64,000 nucleotides of DNA from Variovorax sp. HW608 (GTDB taxonomy: Bacteria; Pseudomonadota; Gammaproteobacteria; Burkholderiales; Burkholderiaceae_C): NCBI RefSeq assembly GCF_900090195.1, contig NZ_LT607803.1, positions 1,426,001 through 1,490,000 of the forward strand, in the 5' to 3' direction. This document shows positions 17,752-26,660 of the stretch, one piece after another. The position numbers were made by a program, and so were the translations under genes. Each line of letters begins with the position of its first letter. Position 1 is the first letter of the stretch. The notes under the pieces were generated by a model. It was not told the origin of the DNA. It made no database searches and saw nothing but the letters and a program-made list of their open reading frames with translations.

Positions 17752-18629
17752 GAACGCTCCGAACGAGTCTTGGGATCGATGGCGTCGCGCAAGGCGTCGC
17801 CCAGCAGGTTCAGCGCCAGCACGGTTAGGAGGATTGCCAGGCTTGGGAACACCATCAGCCACCATGCATCGAGGATGTTCTCGAAGCCTTCCCGAATCAT
17901 GCTGCCCCAGGTGGCGGCGGGGGGCGGCACTCCGAGGCCAATGAAACTCAGCGAGGCCTCCGTCCGTATGGCCGACGCCATCCACAGAGATCCCAGCACG
18001 ACAACATCGGAAACCATGTTGGGCAGGATGTGCACACCCATGAGCCGCATGGGGCCGTATCCAAGCGCGCGGCCCGCGTCAACGAAGTCCCGCTGCTTCA
18101 AGGCGATCGTGGGTGCACGTGCCACACGCACGAACGGCGCGATCTCTGTGATGGCGATCGCAATGATCAGGTTCTCCAGGCTCGCCCCCAGCATGGCGGC
18201 GACCATCAGCCCCAGCAGGAGCGTCGGGAACGACAGAAGGACGTCCACCAAGCCCATGATCATCCGGTCCACGGTGCCTCCGACGTACCCGGCCAGAATA
18301 CCTAACGACGAGCCGATGATCATGGCGATCAACACGGCGACAAAGCCCACCAGCAGGGAGACCCGCGCGCCGTAGATCAGCCGGGACAACACATCGCGGC
18401 CGTAGGTGTCCGTACCCAGCCAGAATTCCGCGGACGGCGGCTCCAATCGGTAGGCGATGTTCTGCTGCAATGGGTCTTGGGGTGCGAGCCATGGCGCGAA
18501 TACCGCGATCGATACGATCAGGGCCAGCAGGCCGATTCCGATCCAGGACAGCTGGTTCTTGCGCAAGGCCTGCCAAAGGGCATTCGGACTTGCGGCCACA
18601 GGGGCGGCCGTTGCGGCTGGTGCGCTCAT
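17748..18629 (-). CDS. ABC transporter permease, DppC type
   Basis: 293-residue inner-membrane permease with an N-terminal cytoplasmic tail, a first membrane helix (WIGIGLLALIVSIAVFAPWL), the loop GTDTYGRDVLSRLIYGARVSL typical of DppC/OppC, and an EAA-like motif (DAGRALGYGPMRLMGVHILPN). It pairs with the DppB-type permease just upstream, whose stop it overlaps by 4 bases, and with the double ATPase downstream. Confidence 0.93.
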   Translation of the reverse strand: MSAPAATAAPVAASPNALWQALRKNQLSWIGIGLLALIVSIAVFAPWLAPQDPLQQNIAYRLEPPSAEFWLGTDTYGRDVLSRLIYGARVSLLVGFVAVLIAMIIGSSLGILAGYVGGTVDRMIMGLVDVLLSFPTLLLGLMVAAMLGASLENLIIAIAITEIAPFVRVARAPTIALKQRDFVDAGRALGYGPMRLMGVHILPNMVSDVVVLGSLWMASAIRTEASLSFIGLGVPPPAATWGSMIREGFENILDAWWLMVFPSLAILLTVLALNLLGDALRDAIDPKTRSERS

Positions 18630-19567
18630 TTGAATTTCACTCTAGGATCGACCAACCCGTAGACTAGGTCGGTCAGCAGATTGACAACGATGACGCAGGC
18701 AGCGAACACCACCATCAGCCCCTGCAGCAGGGTGTAGTCACGTGCGTTGAGAGCGCCCAGGATCAGCTTGCCGAGACCAGGGCGGTTAAAGACGATCTCG
18801 GTCAGCACCGAGTTTCCGATCAGCGTTCCGAAATACAGGCCAACCACCGTGACGATGGGAATGAGCGCATTGCGCAAGCCGTGCCGCAGCACCAGACGCA
18901 GCGGCCGCACCCCCTTCGCCCTGGCGGTGCGGATGTAGTCCTCACTCATCACGCCCAGCATGGACGAACGCGTGACTCGCATGACATAGGCGGTCATGAT
19001 GAATCCGAGATTGAACGCCGGCAGCACAAGCGCGCGCAGCTGTTCGAGCCAGTCGGCACCGCTGGCGCTGCCGATGACCGGGAACCAGCGCAGTTCCACC
19101 GCAAACACCAACAGCATGAGAATGGCCGACACGAATGCCGGGAACGACAGCCCCGTCAACGACAGCAAACGCCCCAGGTAGTCAGGCCAGGAGTTGCGCC
19201 GCAGCGCAGCCCATATCCCAAGCGGCAGGCCGAACACAACCCCGATCAGTATCGAGGCCAAGGTGAGCTGTATGGTCCAAGGCAAGACGAGTGCAACTTC
19301 CTGCAGCACCGATCTGCCGGTGGCCATCGACACCCCAAGATTGCCGGTCAGCATGTCGCGCAGGAAATGCAGATACTGGACGTGCGCGGGCTGGTCCAGC
19401 CCCAATCGCGAGCGCAGCGCATTCAACGCTTCCGCACTGGCTTGGTCCCCGAGCATCACCGCCGCAGGATCGCCGGGCACCAGGCGCACCAGAACGAATA
19501 CCGCCGTCAACATGGCCAGCAGCGTCGGTATCGCGAGCAGCAGCCGTTTGAAGGTGTATCCCATCAT
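18626..19567 (-). CDS. ABC transporter permease, DppB type
   Basis: Inner-membrane permease of about 313 residues starting MMGYTFKRLLLAIPTLLAML, with DppB/OppB features: a long periplasmic loop after helix 1 (LVRLVPGDPAAVMLGDQAS), LGLDQPAHVQYLHFLRDMLTGNLGVS and the EAA motif around TARAKGVRPLRLVLRHGLRNALIP. An upstream in-frame ATG at 19588 exists, but the ATG at 19567 overlaps by 4 bases the stop of a small frame that bridges the gap to the flavoprotein gene. Part of one operon running from 24083 to 15853. Confidence 0.9.
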   Translation of the reverse strand: MMGYTFKRLLLAIPTLLAMLTAVFVLVRLVPGDPAAVMLGDQASAEALNALRSRLGLDQPAHVQYLHFLRDMLTGNLGVSMATGRSVLQEVALVLPWTIQLTLASILIGVVFGLPLGIWAALRRNSWPDYLGRLLSLTGLSFPAFVSAILMLLVFAVELRWFPVIGSASGADWLEQLRALVLPAFNLGFIMTAYVMRVTRSSMLGVMSEDYIRTARAKGVRPLRLVLRHGLRNALIPIVTVVGLYFGTLIGNSVLTEIVFNRPGLGKLILGALNARDYTLLQGLMVVFAACVIVVNLLTDLVYGLVDPRVKFK

Positions 19568-19710
19568 GCCGCTTGCTCCCGCATCCAATCGGACGCGATA
19601 GCCGTACCGTCATATGAGCCGCGTCCAACCCAGCTGCCTGCGCGAGTGAGAAGACGGCCGGCGCGCTGCCGCATGATGTCGATCCGCCGCCGTCCTGTTT
19701 TCGGTTTCAT
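19564..19710 (-). CDS. Possible 48-residue small protein bridging flavoprotein and permease genes
   Basis: A 48-codon frame starts with ATG at 19710, overlapping the stop of the FAD subunit gene by 4 bases (ATGA), and ends with TGA at 19564-19566, overlapping the permease ATG at 19567 by 4 bases. It begins MKPKTGRRRIDIMRQRAGRL and is strongly basic at the N-terminus. Third-position GC is lower than in the neighbours, so coding is not certain. The double overlap would give unbroken translational coupling across the only gap in the operon. I recognise no family. Confidence 0.4.
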   Translation of the reverse strand: MKPKTGRRRIDIMRQRAGRLLTRAGSWVGRGSYDGTAIASDWMREQAA

Positions 19711-21107
19711 ACGTCTTCCTTCTGGATATCCAAAGAGGCCAGCTCACCCAGGGTCAGCGGCTTCAGAGGTGGTCGGATGCGGTGGAAGCCCACCTCCGAG
19801 ACAGGCCGCTGTTGCATTTCGGCAAGGATGTGGGCGACCGTGTAGCCGCATTGGCGGCCCTGGCATGGGCCCATTCCGGCACGCGTGTAGGCCTTGACTT
19901 GGTTCGGCCCCAGCTCCGCAAGTCGTGCGACTTTGCGGATATCGCCCGCAGTCACTTCCTCGCATCGACAGATGACGGTGTCATCGGACGGAGAGAAGAT
20001 CGCCGCGCGTGGTGGATACAGCGCATCGAGCATGGGCCGCAGACGCAGCAGCGCCTTCAGTTTTTCCCTAGACGCGATAGCCAGCGCCGCCGCCGATTCT
20101 GGTGTGAGTTTTCCAGCACGCAGTCCGACGCCTACGGCGACCAGCTCGCCCCTCACGCACGCGGCCTTCGCGCCTCCAATGCCTGCGCCATCGCCGGCGA
20201 CATAGATACCTGTCGCGCTGGTCTGCCCCCACGCGTCAAGATCGGGTACAAAGCAGGCTTGCTGCGCATTCCAGCTGTGCGCGCAACCCAACGCGTGGGT
20301 CATGTGGATGGAGGGCACGACGCCTTCATGCGCGAGCAGCACACTCGCCTGCACGCGCGTCACCGTGCCATTTGAACGCGTGTATTCCAGTTCACGTAGA
20401 CGCGTTTGGCCGAGCGCCCGGATCGACGTCACATCCCGTATCCTGCGCACGCCTGCGCGGCGTATCTCACGCAGCCACGAACGGCCCTTGGCGATTTCCC
20501 CCCAATCGGCCCATACGACTGCTGCATAAGGCAAGGCACGGCGCCACTCGCCCGGGGGCGATGTGTCGAGCCAGCCGGCAATCCTGCCGCCAGCGCGCAG
20601 GAGCTGTGCCATGTAGAGGATGGGCAGTGGCCCGCTGCCAGCTATCCAGACAGGTTCGGCAGGAACCTGCCGTGAAGTCTTCAGCAGGATCTGCGCGGCA
20701 CCGACTGTGAGTACGCCGGGCAGGGTCCACCCTGGAAAGGGTGCAGGCCGCTCTTGCGCGCCCGTGGCCAGGACCACCTGTTGCGAGCGCACCGCTTCGG
20801 TCCGGCCATCATGTCTCAACAGGACGCGCCACCCCGGCTCAATCTGCCATACCTGTGTCATGGGTTCGTAGGCCGCACCACAGGCGCGAAAGCGCGCGGC
20901 CAGGGCAGCGCCCGCACGGTATTCATCGCCCAGCAGGGCACCCACCGGCGTGGCCGCGACGGTCTCCACCGCCCGCCAGATTTGCCCGCCAGGCGCGGGC
21001 TGCTCGTCCACGACCAGCACGGAGAGCCCGAGCTCGCGCAAGCCGATCGCCGCGCTCATGCCGGCAGGCCCGGAGCCGATCACTACCACATCGAACCCGC
21101 GCGTCAT
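19707..21107 (-). CDS. FAD-dependent oxidoreductase with BFD-like [2Fe-2S] domain (HcnB/OoxA-like large subunit)
   Basis: About 466 residues. N-terminal FAD motif VVVIGSGPAGMSAAIGLRELG, a second dinucleotide region (PVWIAGSGPLPILYMAQLL) and a C-terminal BFD-like iron-sulphur domain CRCEEV...GMGPCQGRQCG. This layout is that of the alpha subunit of heterotrimeric amine dehydrogenases: hydrogen cyanide synthase HcnB, opine oxidases and D-hydroxyproline dehydrogenase. The start at 21107 overlaps the [2Fe-2S] subunit stop by 4 bases. Together with the DAO-type subunit it probably oxidises an imino acid, opine or similar secondary amine brought in by the transporter of the same operon. Confidence 0.88.
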   Translation of the reverse strand: MTRGFDVVVIGSGPAGMSAAIGLRELGLSVLVVDEQPAPGGQIWRAVETVAATPVGALLGDEYRAGAALAARFRACGAAYEPMTQVWQIEPGWRVLLRHDGRTEAVRSQQVVLATGAQERPAPFPGWTLPGVLTVGAAQILLKTSRQVPAEPVWIAGSGPLPILYMAQLLRAGGRIAGWLDTSPPGEWRRALPYAAVVWADWGEIAKGRSWLREIRRAGVRRIRDVTSIRALGQTRLRELEYTRSNGTVTRVQASVLLAHEGVVPSIHMTHALGCAHSWNAQQACFVPDLDAWGQTSATGIYVAGDGAGIGGAKAACVRGELVAVGVGLRAGKLTPESAAALAIASREKLKALLRLRPMLDALYPPRAAIFSPSDDTVICRCEEVTAGDIRKVARLAELGPNQVKAYTRAGMGPCQGRQCGYTVAHILAEMQQRPVSEVGFHRIRPPLKPLTLGELASLDIQKEDV

Positions 21108-21412
21108 GGCGTCACCCCTTGGCGGCCGAACTGACGGTCCACGCGCATGCCCTCGCGCACTGAGACCAGACAAGACTGCGTCGACGGCGCACCGTCGACG
21201 ATGGCCAGGCAATCGAAACACACGCCCATCATGCAGAACGGGGCGCGGGGGGTCTCCTGGACCGGCGTCGTCCGGCTTGCCAACTCGCGCTGACGCAGAA
21301 GTACCGCTGCGACAGTCTCGCCTTGCTGCGCCTCGACAGGCTCTCCGTCAACGTAGACCGTCACGGAGGAAGCGGACGGGTCAGGCAGCTTTCTGAACAT
21401 TGAATCGGTCAT
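21104..21412 (-). CDS. [2Fe-2S]-binding small subunit (HcnA-like)
   Basis: 102-residue ferredoxin-like protein: a ubiquitin-fold start (VTVYVDGEPVEAQQGETVAAVLL) and cysteine motif FCMMGVCFDCLAIVDG with a later Cys in STQSC, as in HcnA-type subunits of flavoprotein dehydrogenases. It overlaps the DAO-type gene upstream by 32 bases (or 20 if the ATG at 21400 is used) and the FAD subunit downstream by 4 bases. It should carry electrons between the two flavoproteins or to the respiratory chain. Confidence 0.9.
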   Translation of the reverse strand: MTDSMFRKLPDPSASSVTVYVDGEPVEAQQGETVAAVLLRQRELASRTTPVQETPRAPFCMMGVCFDCLAIVDGAPSTQSCLVSVREGMRVDRQFGRQGVTP

Positions 21413-22508
21413 GATGGAAATCGTCTAGAACGGCAGTCGAGGCTTCTCCGACGAACGCCTTGGCATAAGGCCCGGCATGGAATGACGCCAGCGACACGCC
21501 GGAGTGACAGGTGGCGATGGATGCACCGGGATGGCTCTTGGAATCGGCGTACACCGGCATGCCATCCGGCGTCATGACCCGCAGGCAGGCCCACTGGCGC
21601 ACCAGCTTCGCCCGGGCAAGGTCGGGAAGGATGCGCAGGGCCTTTCGGACCATCTGCACGGCGCCTTCGGCGGTGGTGGCGAGGTCGTAACCGACCTCCT
21701 CCTGCGTGACGCCGATCATCACGGTGCCTTCACCTGTCTGGCGCAAACCGCTGGCCGGTACCGGCAGCAGCGGCGCCAGACGCTCGGTCACCAGCAACTG
21801 GCCTCGCTGGGGCCGCAGAGGGACGTCGAGCCCGACCATGGCGCTCAGGGCGGTGGAGCCTAAGCCTGCAGCAATGAGGACACGTCCACCCCGCACGCTG
21901 TAGCCACTCGCCGATACCTCGAATCCTCCACCCGCGAGCGCGCGGATCGCCATCACAGCACGGTTGCACTCGAGGCGCCCGCCTCGCCGAACGAACGCGG
22001 TCTGAAGTGCCGCGAGCAACCGCAGCGGGTTGACGTGACCGTCTATATCCCCCAGGCTCGCACCCGCTACCTCGCGGCCGAGGCGCAACGTTGGAAAACG
22101 CCGCTCAAGCTCGTTGCGGTCCAGAACCCGGGCCGTGGGTGAGATATCCGGTGTTTGCGCATGCCAGGCATCGATGCGCTTGACGCGCGACGCCAGTTCC
22201 TGCTCGCTCAGACAGAAGTGCAATCCACCGTTACGCTCATAGGCGAGTGAGATCCCGCTCTCCTCCTCCAGCCGCCGTGCGAAATCTGGCCATGCCTGTG
22301 CCGCCTCGATGGATAGGCGCTGGTAGGCGGGCTGCTCGAATCCCTTGCCATGGGCCCATACCAGCCCGAAATTGGCTTTGGCCGCCCGATAGTCGGTGTC
22401 CGCGCCGTCCAGCAGGAGCACTCGGCGCTTCAGGCCCGTCAACCCGTAGGCCACCGCTGCGCCGACCATTCCGCCGCCGACAACGATTACGTCGTAGTCT
22501 GTTGACAT
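21381..22508 (-). CDS. DAO-family FAD-dependent oxidoreductase (HcnC/OoxB-like catalytic subunit)
   Basis: 375-residue D-amino-acid-oxidase-fold flavoprotein. It has the N-terminal FAD motif DVIVVGGGMVGAAVAYGL and the GDIDGHVNPLRLLAAL and PVYADSKSHPG blocks common in glycine/sarcosine/opine oxidase beta subunits. It starts directly after the stop of the binding-protein gene (TGAATG) and overlaps the [2Fe-2S] subunit. In HcnABC and opine oxidase complexes this subunit binds and oxidises the amine substrate. Confidence 0.9.
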   Translation of the reverse strand: MSTDYDVIVVGGGMVGAAVAYGLTGLKRRVLLLDGADTDYRAAKANFGLVWAHGKGFEQPAYQRLSIEAAQAWPDFARRLEEESGISLAYERNGGLHFCLSEQELASRVKRIDAWHAQTPDISPTARVLDRNELERRFPTLRLGREVAGASLGDIDGHVNPLRLLAALQTAFVRRGGRLECNRAVMAIRALAGGGFEVSASGYSVRGGRVLIAAGLGSTALSAMVGLDVPLRPQRGQLLVTERLAPLLPVPASGLRQTGEGTVMIGVTQEEVGYDLATTAEGAVQMVRKALRILPDLARAKLVRQWACLRVMTPDGMPVYADSKSHPGASIATCHSGVSLASFHAGPYAKAFVGEASTAVLDDFHHDRFNVQKAA

Positions 22509-24083
22509 TCAGCGTGCGCTCCGCGTGACGGTCGTCCGTTCGGTGATGGGCGGCTGCAGATTCAGCGCGCCCTTCAGTTCGTAGCCATAGTCGACGCGAT
22601 CACTGCGCGCCCACACCTGCTTCAGGCCGAACAACGGTATGGCGCAGACGTCTTCATGGATCTGGACCTGGGCCCGCTTCCACAACGCAAGCTGCTTCTG
22701 CGCATCCGGCTCGATCCGCGCCTTGCGGATCGCGTCGTCGGCAACCGCACAATGGGCAAAGTTCGACATCGCCCCCGGAGCGCCGATGGCCGCAGCAGAG
22801 TCATAGAACTCTGTCAGCCAGTAGTCCGCGTTGGGAAACCGGGCAGCGCCATAGAACACAATGGCACTGACGTCCTGGCGGCTCTTGGCCTGGTAGGTCG
22901 CGTGGTCGACGACTTCCATCTCCAGCTTCACGCCAACCTTCGCCAGTTGGGCCTGCACTATTTCCATGATCGGCTGTTGCGCCGCAGCGTTCGACACCAC
23001 CGACTTCAGCGTGATGCCGTTCGGATAGCCGGCTTCTGCGAGCAGACTCTTGGCACGCGCAATGTCGTAAACATAGGCGCCCGTGCTGCAGTCACCGCCA
23101 AGATAGCCATTCGGTACGACCGAGCAACCCTTGTCAGCCACATCCTTGCCCGCGTACCTGACGATGTCGTCCACGTTGATCGCGGCGGCGATGGCCTGAC
23201 GCACCTTCAGGTTGTCCAGCGGCTTGATGGTTCGGTTGAGAAAGAGCGTGCGGAATTCGGCGGGCTCAAAGACATCGACCTTCACACCCCGCTTGCTGGT
23301 CCGCTCCACCCAGCGCTGCTCGCGCTTGCCGATCGCCATGTCGAGCTCATTGGAGGCAAACGCCAGATCTCGAGCGCTGTCCGCGGGGATCATCCTGTAG
23401 CTGATTCCAGCCAGCTTGGGCTTGCCTCGGAAGTACGCGTCGTTAGCGACCAGCTTGACTACCTGCTGCGTAACGTGCTCGCCGAATGCGAAGGGGCCGG
23501 TTCCAATCGGCGTCTGCCCGAACTGGTCGCCGAGCTTTTCCGCAGCAGCCTTGCTAACGATGTTGCCCCCGTGGTAGTTGGACACCCGCCCGAGAAAGGC
23601 AGCGTCCGGATACCTCAGCGTGATACGGACGGTGTACTCATCCAGCGCCTCGATCTTATCGACGATCGCGAAGTTTGCTGCGAAGCTGGAGCGTTTCGGA
23701 TCGGCTGCGCGCCGCAGCGAAAACACGACGTCGGCGGCCTTCAACTCGCCATAGCCGCCGTGGAACTGCACACCCTTCCGCAGCCTGAAGGTCCATACCC
23801 GGTTGTCAGAAGAAACCTCCCACTTTTCCGCGAGATCGGGTTGCAGCGTCTTCGGGTCGGCGCTGCCCGGGGGAAAGCGCACAAGGCCATCGAACAGCGA
23901 AGAGACCACGCCTTTGTCGCCAATGGCCGTGGCGCGGTGGGGATCCATCGTCGTCACGTCAGCGAAGCCGGAGCTGATCGTCAGCACGGGACGCGCGTCA
24001 GCCTGGGCAAACACCGTTGAAACGGCGCACAGCAGCAGTGCGGTTGCTGCGCCCAAACGGGCGGATAGAGCAAGAGTCTTCAT
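22509..24083 (-). CDS. ABC transporter periplasmic substrate-binding protein (SBP_bac_5, DppA type)
   Basis: 524-residue binding protein with a Sec signal peptide cut after VFAQA, then the family 5 blocks DVTTMDPHRATAIGDKGVVSSLFDGL, LAEKWEVSSDNRVWTFRLRKG and GTGPF. Family members bind peptides, opines and related compounds. First gene of the seven-gene operon, divergent from a LysR regulator 242 bases away. Being co-transcribed with an oxidase complex rather than with a peptidase points to a non-peptide amine substrate. Confidence 0.92.
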   Translation of the reverse strand: MKTLALSARLGAATALLLCAVSTVFAQADARPVLTISSGFADVTTMDPHRATAIGDKGVVSSLFDGLVRFPPGSADPKTLQPDLAEKWEVSSDNRVWTFRLRKGVQFHGGYGELKAADVVFSLRRAADPKRSSFAANFAIVDKIEALDEYTVRITLRYPDAAFLGRVSNYHGGNIVSKAAAEKLGDQFGQTPIGTGPFAFGEHVTQQVVKLVANDAYFRGKPKLAGISYRMIPADSARDLAFASNELDMAIGKREQRWVERTSKRGVKVDVFEPAEFRTLFLNRTIKPLDNLKVRQAIAAAINVDDIVRYAGKDVADKGCSVVPNGYLGGDCSTGAYVYDIARAKSLLAEAGYPNGITLKSVVSNAAAQQPIMEIVQAQLAKVGVKLEMEVVDHATYQAKSRQDVSAIVFYGAARFPNADYWLTEFYDSAAAIGAPGAMSNFAHCAVADDAIRKARIEPDAQKQLALWKRAQVQIHEDVCAIPLFGLKQVWARSDRVDYGYELKGALNLQPPITERTTVTRSAR

Positions 24084-24156
24084 CGTCTTTGAGGGTCTCT
24101 ATGAGCAAGTGGAAGCGGAAAACACGGTTGCGCGGTACACGTTCGAACACACTGAG

Positions 24157-24170
24157 TAGCACGTATGCTA
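24157..24170. promoter_or_regulatory. Interrupted palindrome TAGCA-N4-TGCTA between divergent operon and LysR gene
   Basis: TAGCA at 24157-24161 and TGCTA at 24166-24170 form a short inverted repeat 74-87 bases ahead of the binding-protein gene, followed by a further TTTGCTA. The length and place fit a LysR-type recognition site. Arms are short, so confidence is low. Confidence 0.35.
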
Positions 24171-24325
24171 ATTTGCTATGAGCCCTCTGGCGAGCGTATG
24201 AACCACTAGGCATGCTCAAATGCAATCATTGCGACAACTGGATGTTTGACGTTGATTTAAAAGGATTTTTTGCCACTCTCCCCCAAATACAATAGTGGTC
24301 AAGCATCAATCAATGTCTAAATACT

Positions 24326-25252
24326 ATGGACAAGAAGATCACCCTTCGTCACTTGGAAGCCTTTCGCGCCATCATGATGAGGCGCACCGTCACTGGCGCG
24401 GCGCAGATGCTCGAAGTGACGCAGCCAGTGGTAACACGCCTCATCGCCGACCTGGAAGAACGCATCGCCATTCCGCTGTTCAAGCGCATCAAAGGCCGCC
24501 TGGTGCCAACACCGGAGGCGACGTTGCTTTTTCAAGATGTGCACCAGTCATTGATGGGCATCGAGCGCATCGCCAACGCTGCGTCGAACCTCAACTCCCT
24601 GAAACTGTCGCGACTCGAGATCGCTGCCGCGCCCGCGATGGCCCTGTCGTTCCTGCCCAGGACCATTGCAAGCTTCACTCGCGAGCATCCGGAGACCCTC
24701 GTGGCCCTGCAGACCCACAGCAGCAGTACGGTGCTGGACATGGTGCAAAGCGGTCGGTGTGACCTGGGTTTCGCGATGCTGCCCGTGCGGAAGATGGGCT
24801 ACGCCAAGACTGAGGTGTTGGTATCGGCAAAGATGGTTGCAGCGCTGCCGGCGCAGCACCGCTTCGCGACCCGGAAGGTCTTGCGACCCGAGGATTTCGA
24901 GGGTGAGGGCTTTGTGTCGCTATCACCGTGGGTGGAGGCCCGAACGCGCATTGACTCACTGATGACCGCGCACGGCGTCCATCGGCGCATCAATGTCGAG
25001 ACCCAGCTTTCATCGGCCGTCATCAAGCTGGTGGAGGCCGGGGCGGGTTTGGCCATCATCGAGCCGCTTACCGCCTGTGCCTATACCGGCGGTTTGCTCA
25101 AATTCATCCCAGTGGAGCCGCACATTGTTGCCGACTACTCGATCTTGATCTCTCCACGCATGTCGTCCACGCTGATCCTCAAGCCATTCATCGATCATGC
25201 CCGGCGCGAAATTCGCAAGATGGTGTCATCGAACCTCATCGTTCGAGACTGA
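24326..25252 (+). CDS. LysR-family regulator (OccR/NocR-like)
   Basis: 308 residues. N-terminal winged helix LRHLEAFRAIMMRRTVTGAAQMLEVTQPVVTRLIADLEERI is close to the pattern of opine-responsive OccR/NocR regulators (HLEAFRA-M--VT-AA--L-VTQP-V-RLI-DLE). The effector domain follows from about residue 90. The gene is divergent from the binding-protein/oxidase operon and is its probable activator. The similarity to opine regulators supports an opine-like inducer, but is a by-eye judgement. Confidence 0.88.
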   Translation: MDKKITLRHLEAFRAIMMRRTVTGAAQMLEVTQPVVTRLIADLEERIAIPLFKRIKGRLVPTPEATLLFQDVHQSLMGIERIANAASNLNSLKLSRLEIAAAPAMALSFLPRTIASFTREHPETLVALQTHSSSTVLDMVQSGRCDLGFAMLPVRKMGYAKTEVLVSAKMVAALPAQHRFATRKVLRPEDFEGEGFVSLSPWVEARTRIDSLMTAHGVHRRINVETQLSSAVIKLVEAGAGLAIIEPLTACAYTGGLLKFIPVEPHIVADYSILISPRMSSTLILKPFIDHARREIRKMVSSNLIVRD

Positions 25253-25550
25253 GAACGACGCGTCAGGCGCCACCGGCTGTGCCTGCTGCCCTAGCCTCTT
25301 GATCCGCCGCAAACTTGCAGAAAACATGTGACGTCGGTCTGACGAGAACACGAACTGCGAAGATGACCCTAGTAGTGGCTGACGAGCCACGATCTGCTCC
25401 TCGGCTTGTCGCAGCATCGGCTATGCCCAGACTCGATGGCGAACGGCATTGGCTCGCACCTCACCCCGCCGCGGCGACGACAGCAGAGCCCCGGATTACC
25501 GTCAAGGATGCGGATGCCAAGGACCACTAGGTAACCAATGGCAGTGATTG
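25253..25550. other. Gap between convergent LysR and Bug genes, nothing recognised
   Basis: About 300 bases between convergent genes. One 71-codon frame on the plus strand has no start context or family resemblance. No clear terminator hairpin was found by eye. Confidence 0.4.
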
Positions 25551-26540
25551 CTACTCGAGCTGAATCTCTGCCTTTCTCACAACAGCTTCCCACATCTCTT
25601 CCTCGCGCGCGATCTGCGCTCCGACCTGCGCCGGTGTCGCCGGCTTCGACACTTCGATACCTCCAACGGACTTCACCTTTGAATAGAAGGCCTCGTTCGA
25701 GATAACCTTGTTCGCAGCCGCGTTGAGTTTCGCAACGACTTCAGCGGGTGTTTGCCTTGGCGCGAGAAGGACGAATCTCACAGTGGCCTTGAAGCCAGGA
25801 AGACCCGCCTCTTCCATTGTGGGAAGTTCGGGATAAGCAGGATCGCGCTTTTCCGCCGCCAGACCGAAGCCTTTGAGCTTTCCGGATCGCACGAAATCCA
25901 TTGAGCCCGTGGGAAGGAACGCATAAGTGACCCGATCGCTCATGAGATCGAGCTGCACCTGATTGCCGCCCTTGTAGGGCACATGTAGCGTCTTGACGCC
26001 AATGTCCTTGTTGAACATTTCCGCCATCAGGTGGATCGGCGTTGAGATCCCGGATGAACCATAAGAGTACTTCGAAGGATCGGCCTTCAGCATCGCCATG
26101 AACTCCTTCAGCGAGTTGGCTTGTACGCTCGGCGAGGCGACGAGCATGAAGCCGATGGTCAGGATGTCCGAAACCGGTGCGAAGTCACGGAGGCCCTTGT
26201 AAGGGAGCTTGTTCTGAATCGATGGCGGCGCGACGGCAGGCAGGTTCGCAAAGAAAAGCGTGTTGCCGTCGGCCGCAGCCCGTGAAACGAACGAACCTGC
26301 CACCGTCTGATTGGCGCCAGGTCGGTTGTCCACGATGACCGGTGTGTCCAACACAAGCCCGAAGTCGGTCGCAAAGACGCGTGCGACAACATCCGTCGGA
26401 CTGCCCGCCACGAACGGAACCACGATCGTGATGGGCCGGCTCGAAAATCCTTGCGCAAGCGCTGCACCCGACAGGGAAAGCAAGGTCATCGCGCCCACGC
26501 AGATTCGTGCGGCGGCCTTGCGAAGCAGAAACCAATACAT
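25551..26540 (-). CDS. Bug-family (tripartite tricarboxylate transporter) substrate-binding protein
   Basis: 329 residues after choosing the ATG at 26540, which has GGAGA five bases upstream; an upstream extension to 26603 looks non-coding. A signal peptide (VGAMTLLSLSGAALAQ) precedes the Bug core: RPITIVVPFVAGSPTDVVAR, NRPGANQTVAG and the second-lobe YGSSGISTPIHLMAEMF and HVPYKGGNQVQ. Bug proteins bind carboxylates or related solutes. No TctA/TctB membrane genes are near, so this is one of the many orphan receptors of Burkholderiales. A GTTT-N8-GAAC palindrome lies about 92 bases upstream. Confidence 0.93.
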   Translation of the reverse strand: MYWFLLRKAAARICVGAMTLLSLSGAALAQGFSSRPITIVVPFVAGSPTDVVARVFATDFGLVLDTPVIVDNRPGANQTVAGSFVSRAAADGNTLFFANLPAVAPPSIQNKLPYKGLRDFAPVSDILTIGFMLVASPSVQANSLKEFMAMLKADPSKYSYGSSGISTPIHLMAEMFNKDIGVKTLHVPYKGGNQVQLDLMSDRVTYAFLPTGSMDFVRSGKLKGFGLAAEKRDPAYPELPTMEEAGLPGFKATVRFVLLAPRQTPAEVVAKLNAAANKVISNEAFYSKVKSVGGIEVSKPATPAQVGAQIAREEEMWEAVVRKAEIQLE

Positions 26541-26631
26541 GTCGTCTCCAGGAGTTTGTGTGTGTAGTGCTGGGCTTCGCAATCGAGAATAGCGACCACG
26601 CAACCCACTGCACAGAACTCCAGTCAGCAGA

Positions 26632-26647
26632 GTTTCACAGGCTGAAC
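26632..26647. promoter_or_regulatory. Palindrome GTTTCACAGGCTGAAC upstream of Bug gene
   Basis: GTTT and GAAC arms separated by 8 bases, followed by TTTCGATCG. It lies 92-107 bases upstream of the Bug start and shares arms, spacer length and the trailing TTYCGATCG with the site at 42852-42867 ahead of another Bug gene. Probable IclR-type operator. Confidence 0.5.
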
Positions 26648-26660
26648 TTTCGATCGCTCC

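Noticed and set aside
19707..22508. Hydrogen cyanide synthase hcnABC
   Set aside because: Subunit types match, but gene order differs (DAO subunit, ferredoxin subunit, HcnB-like) and the genes are embedded in an ABC import operon with an OccR-like regulator, which fits amine catabolism better.
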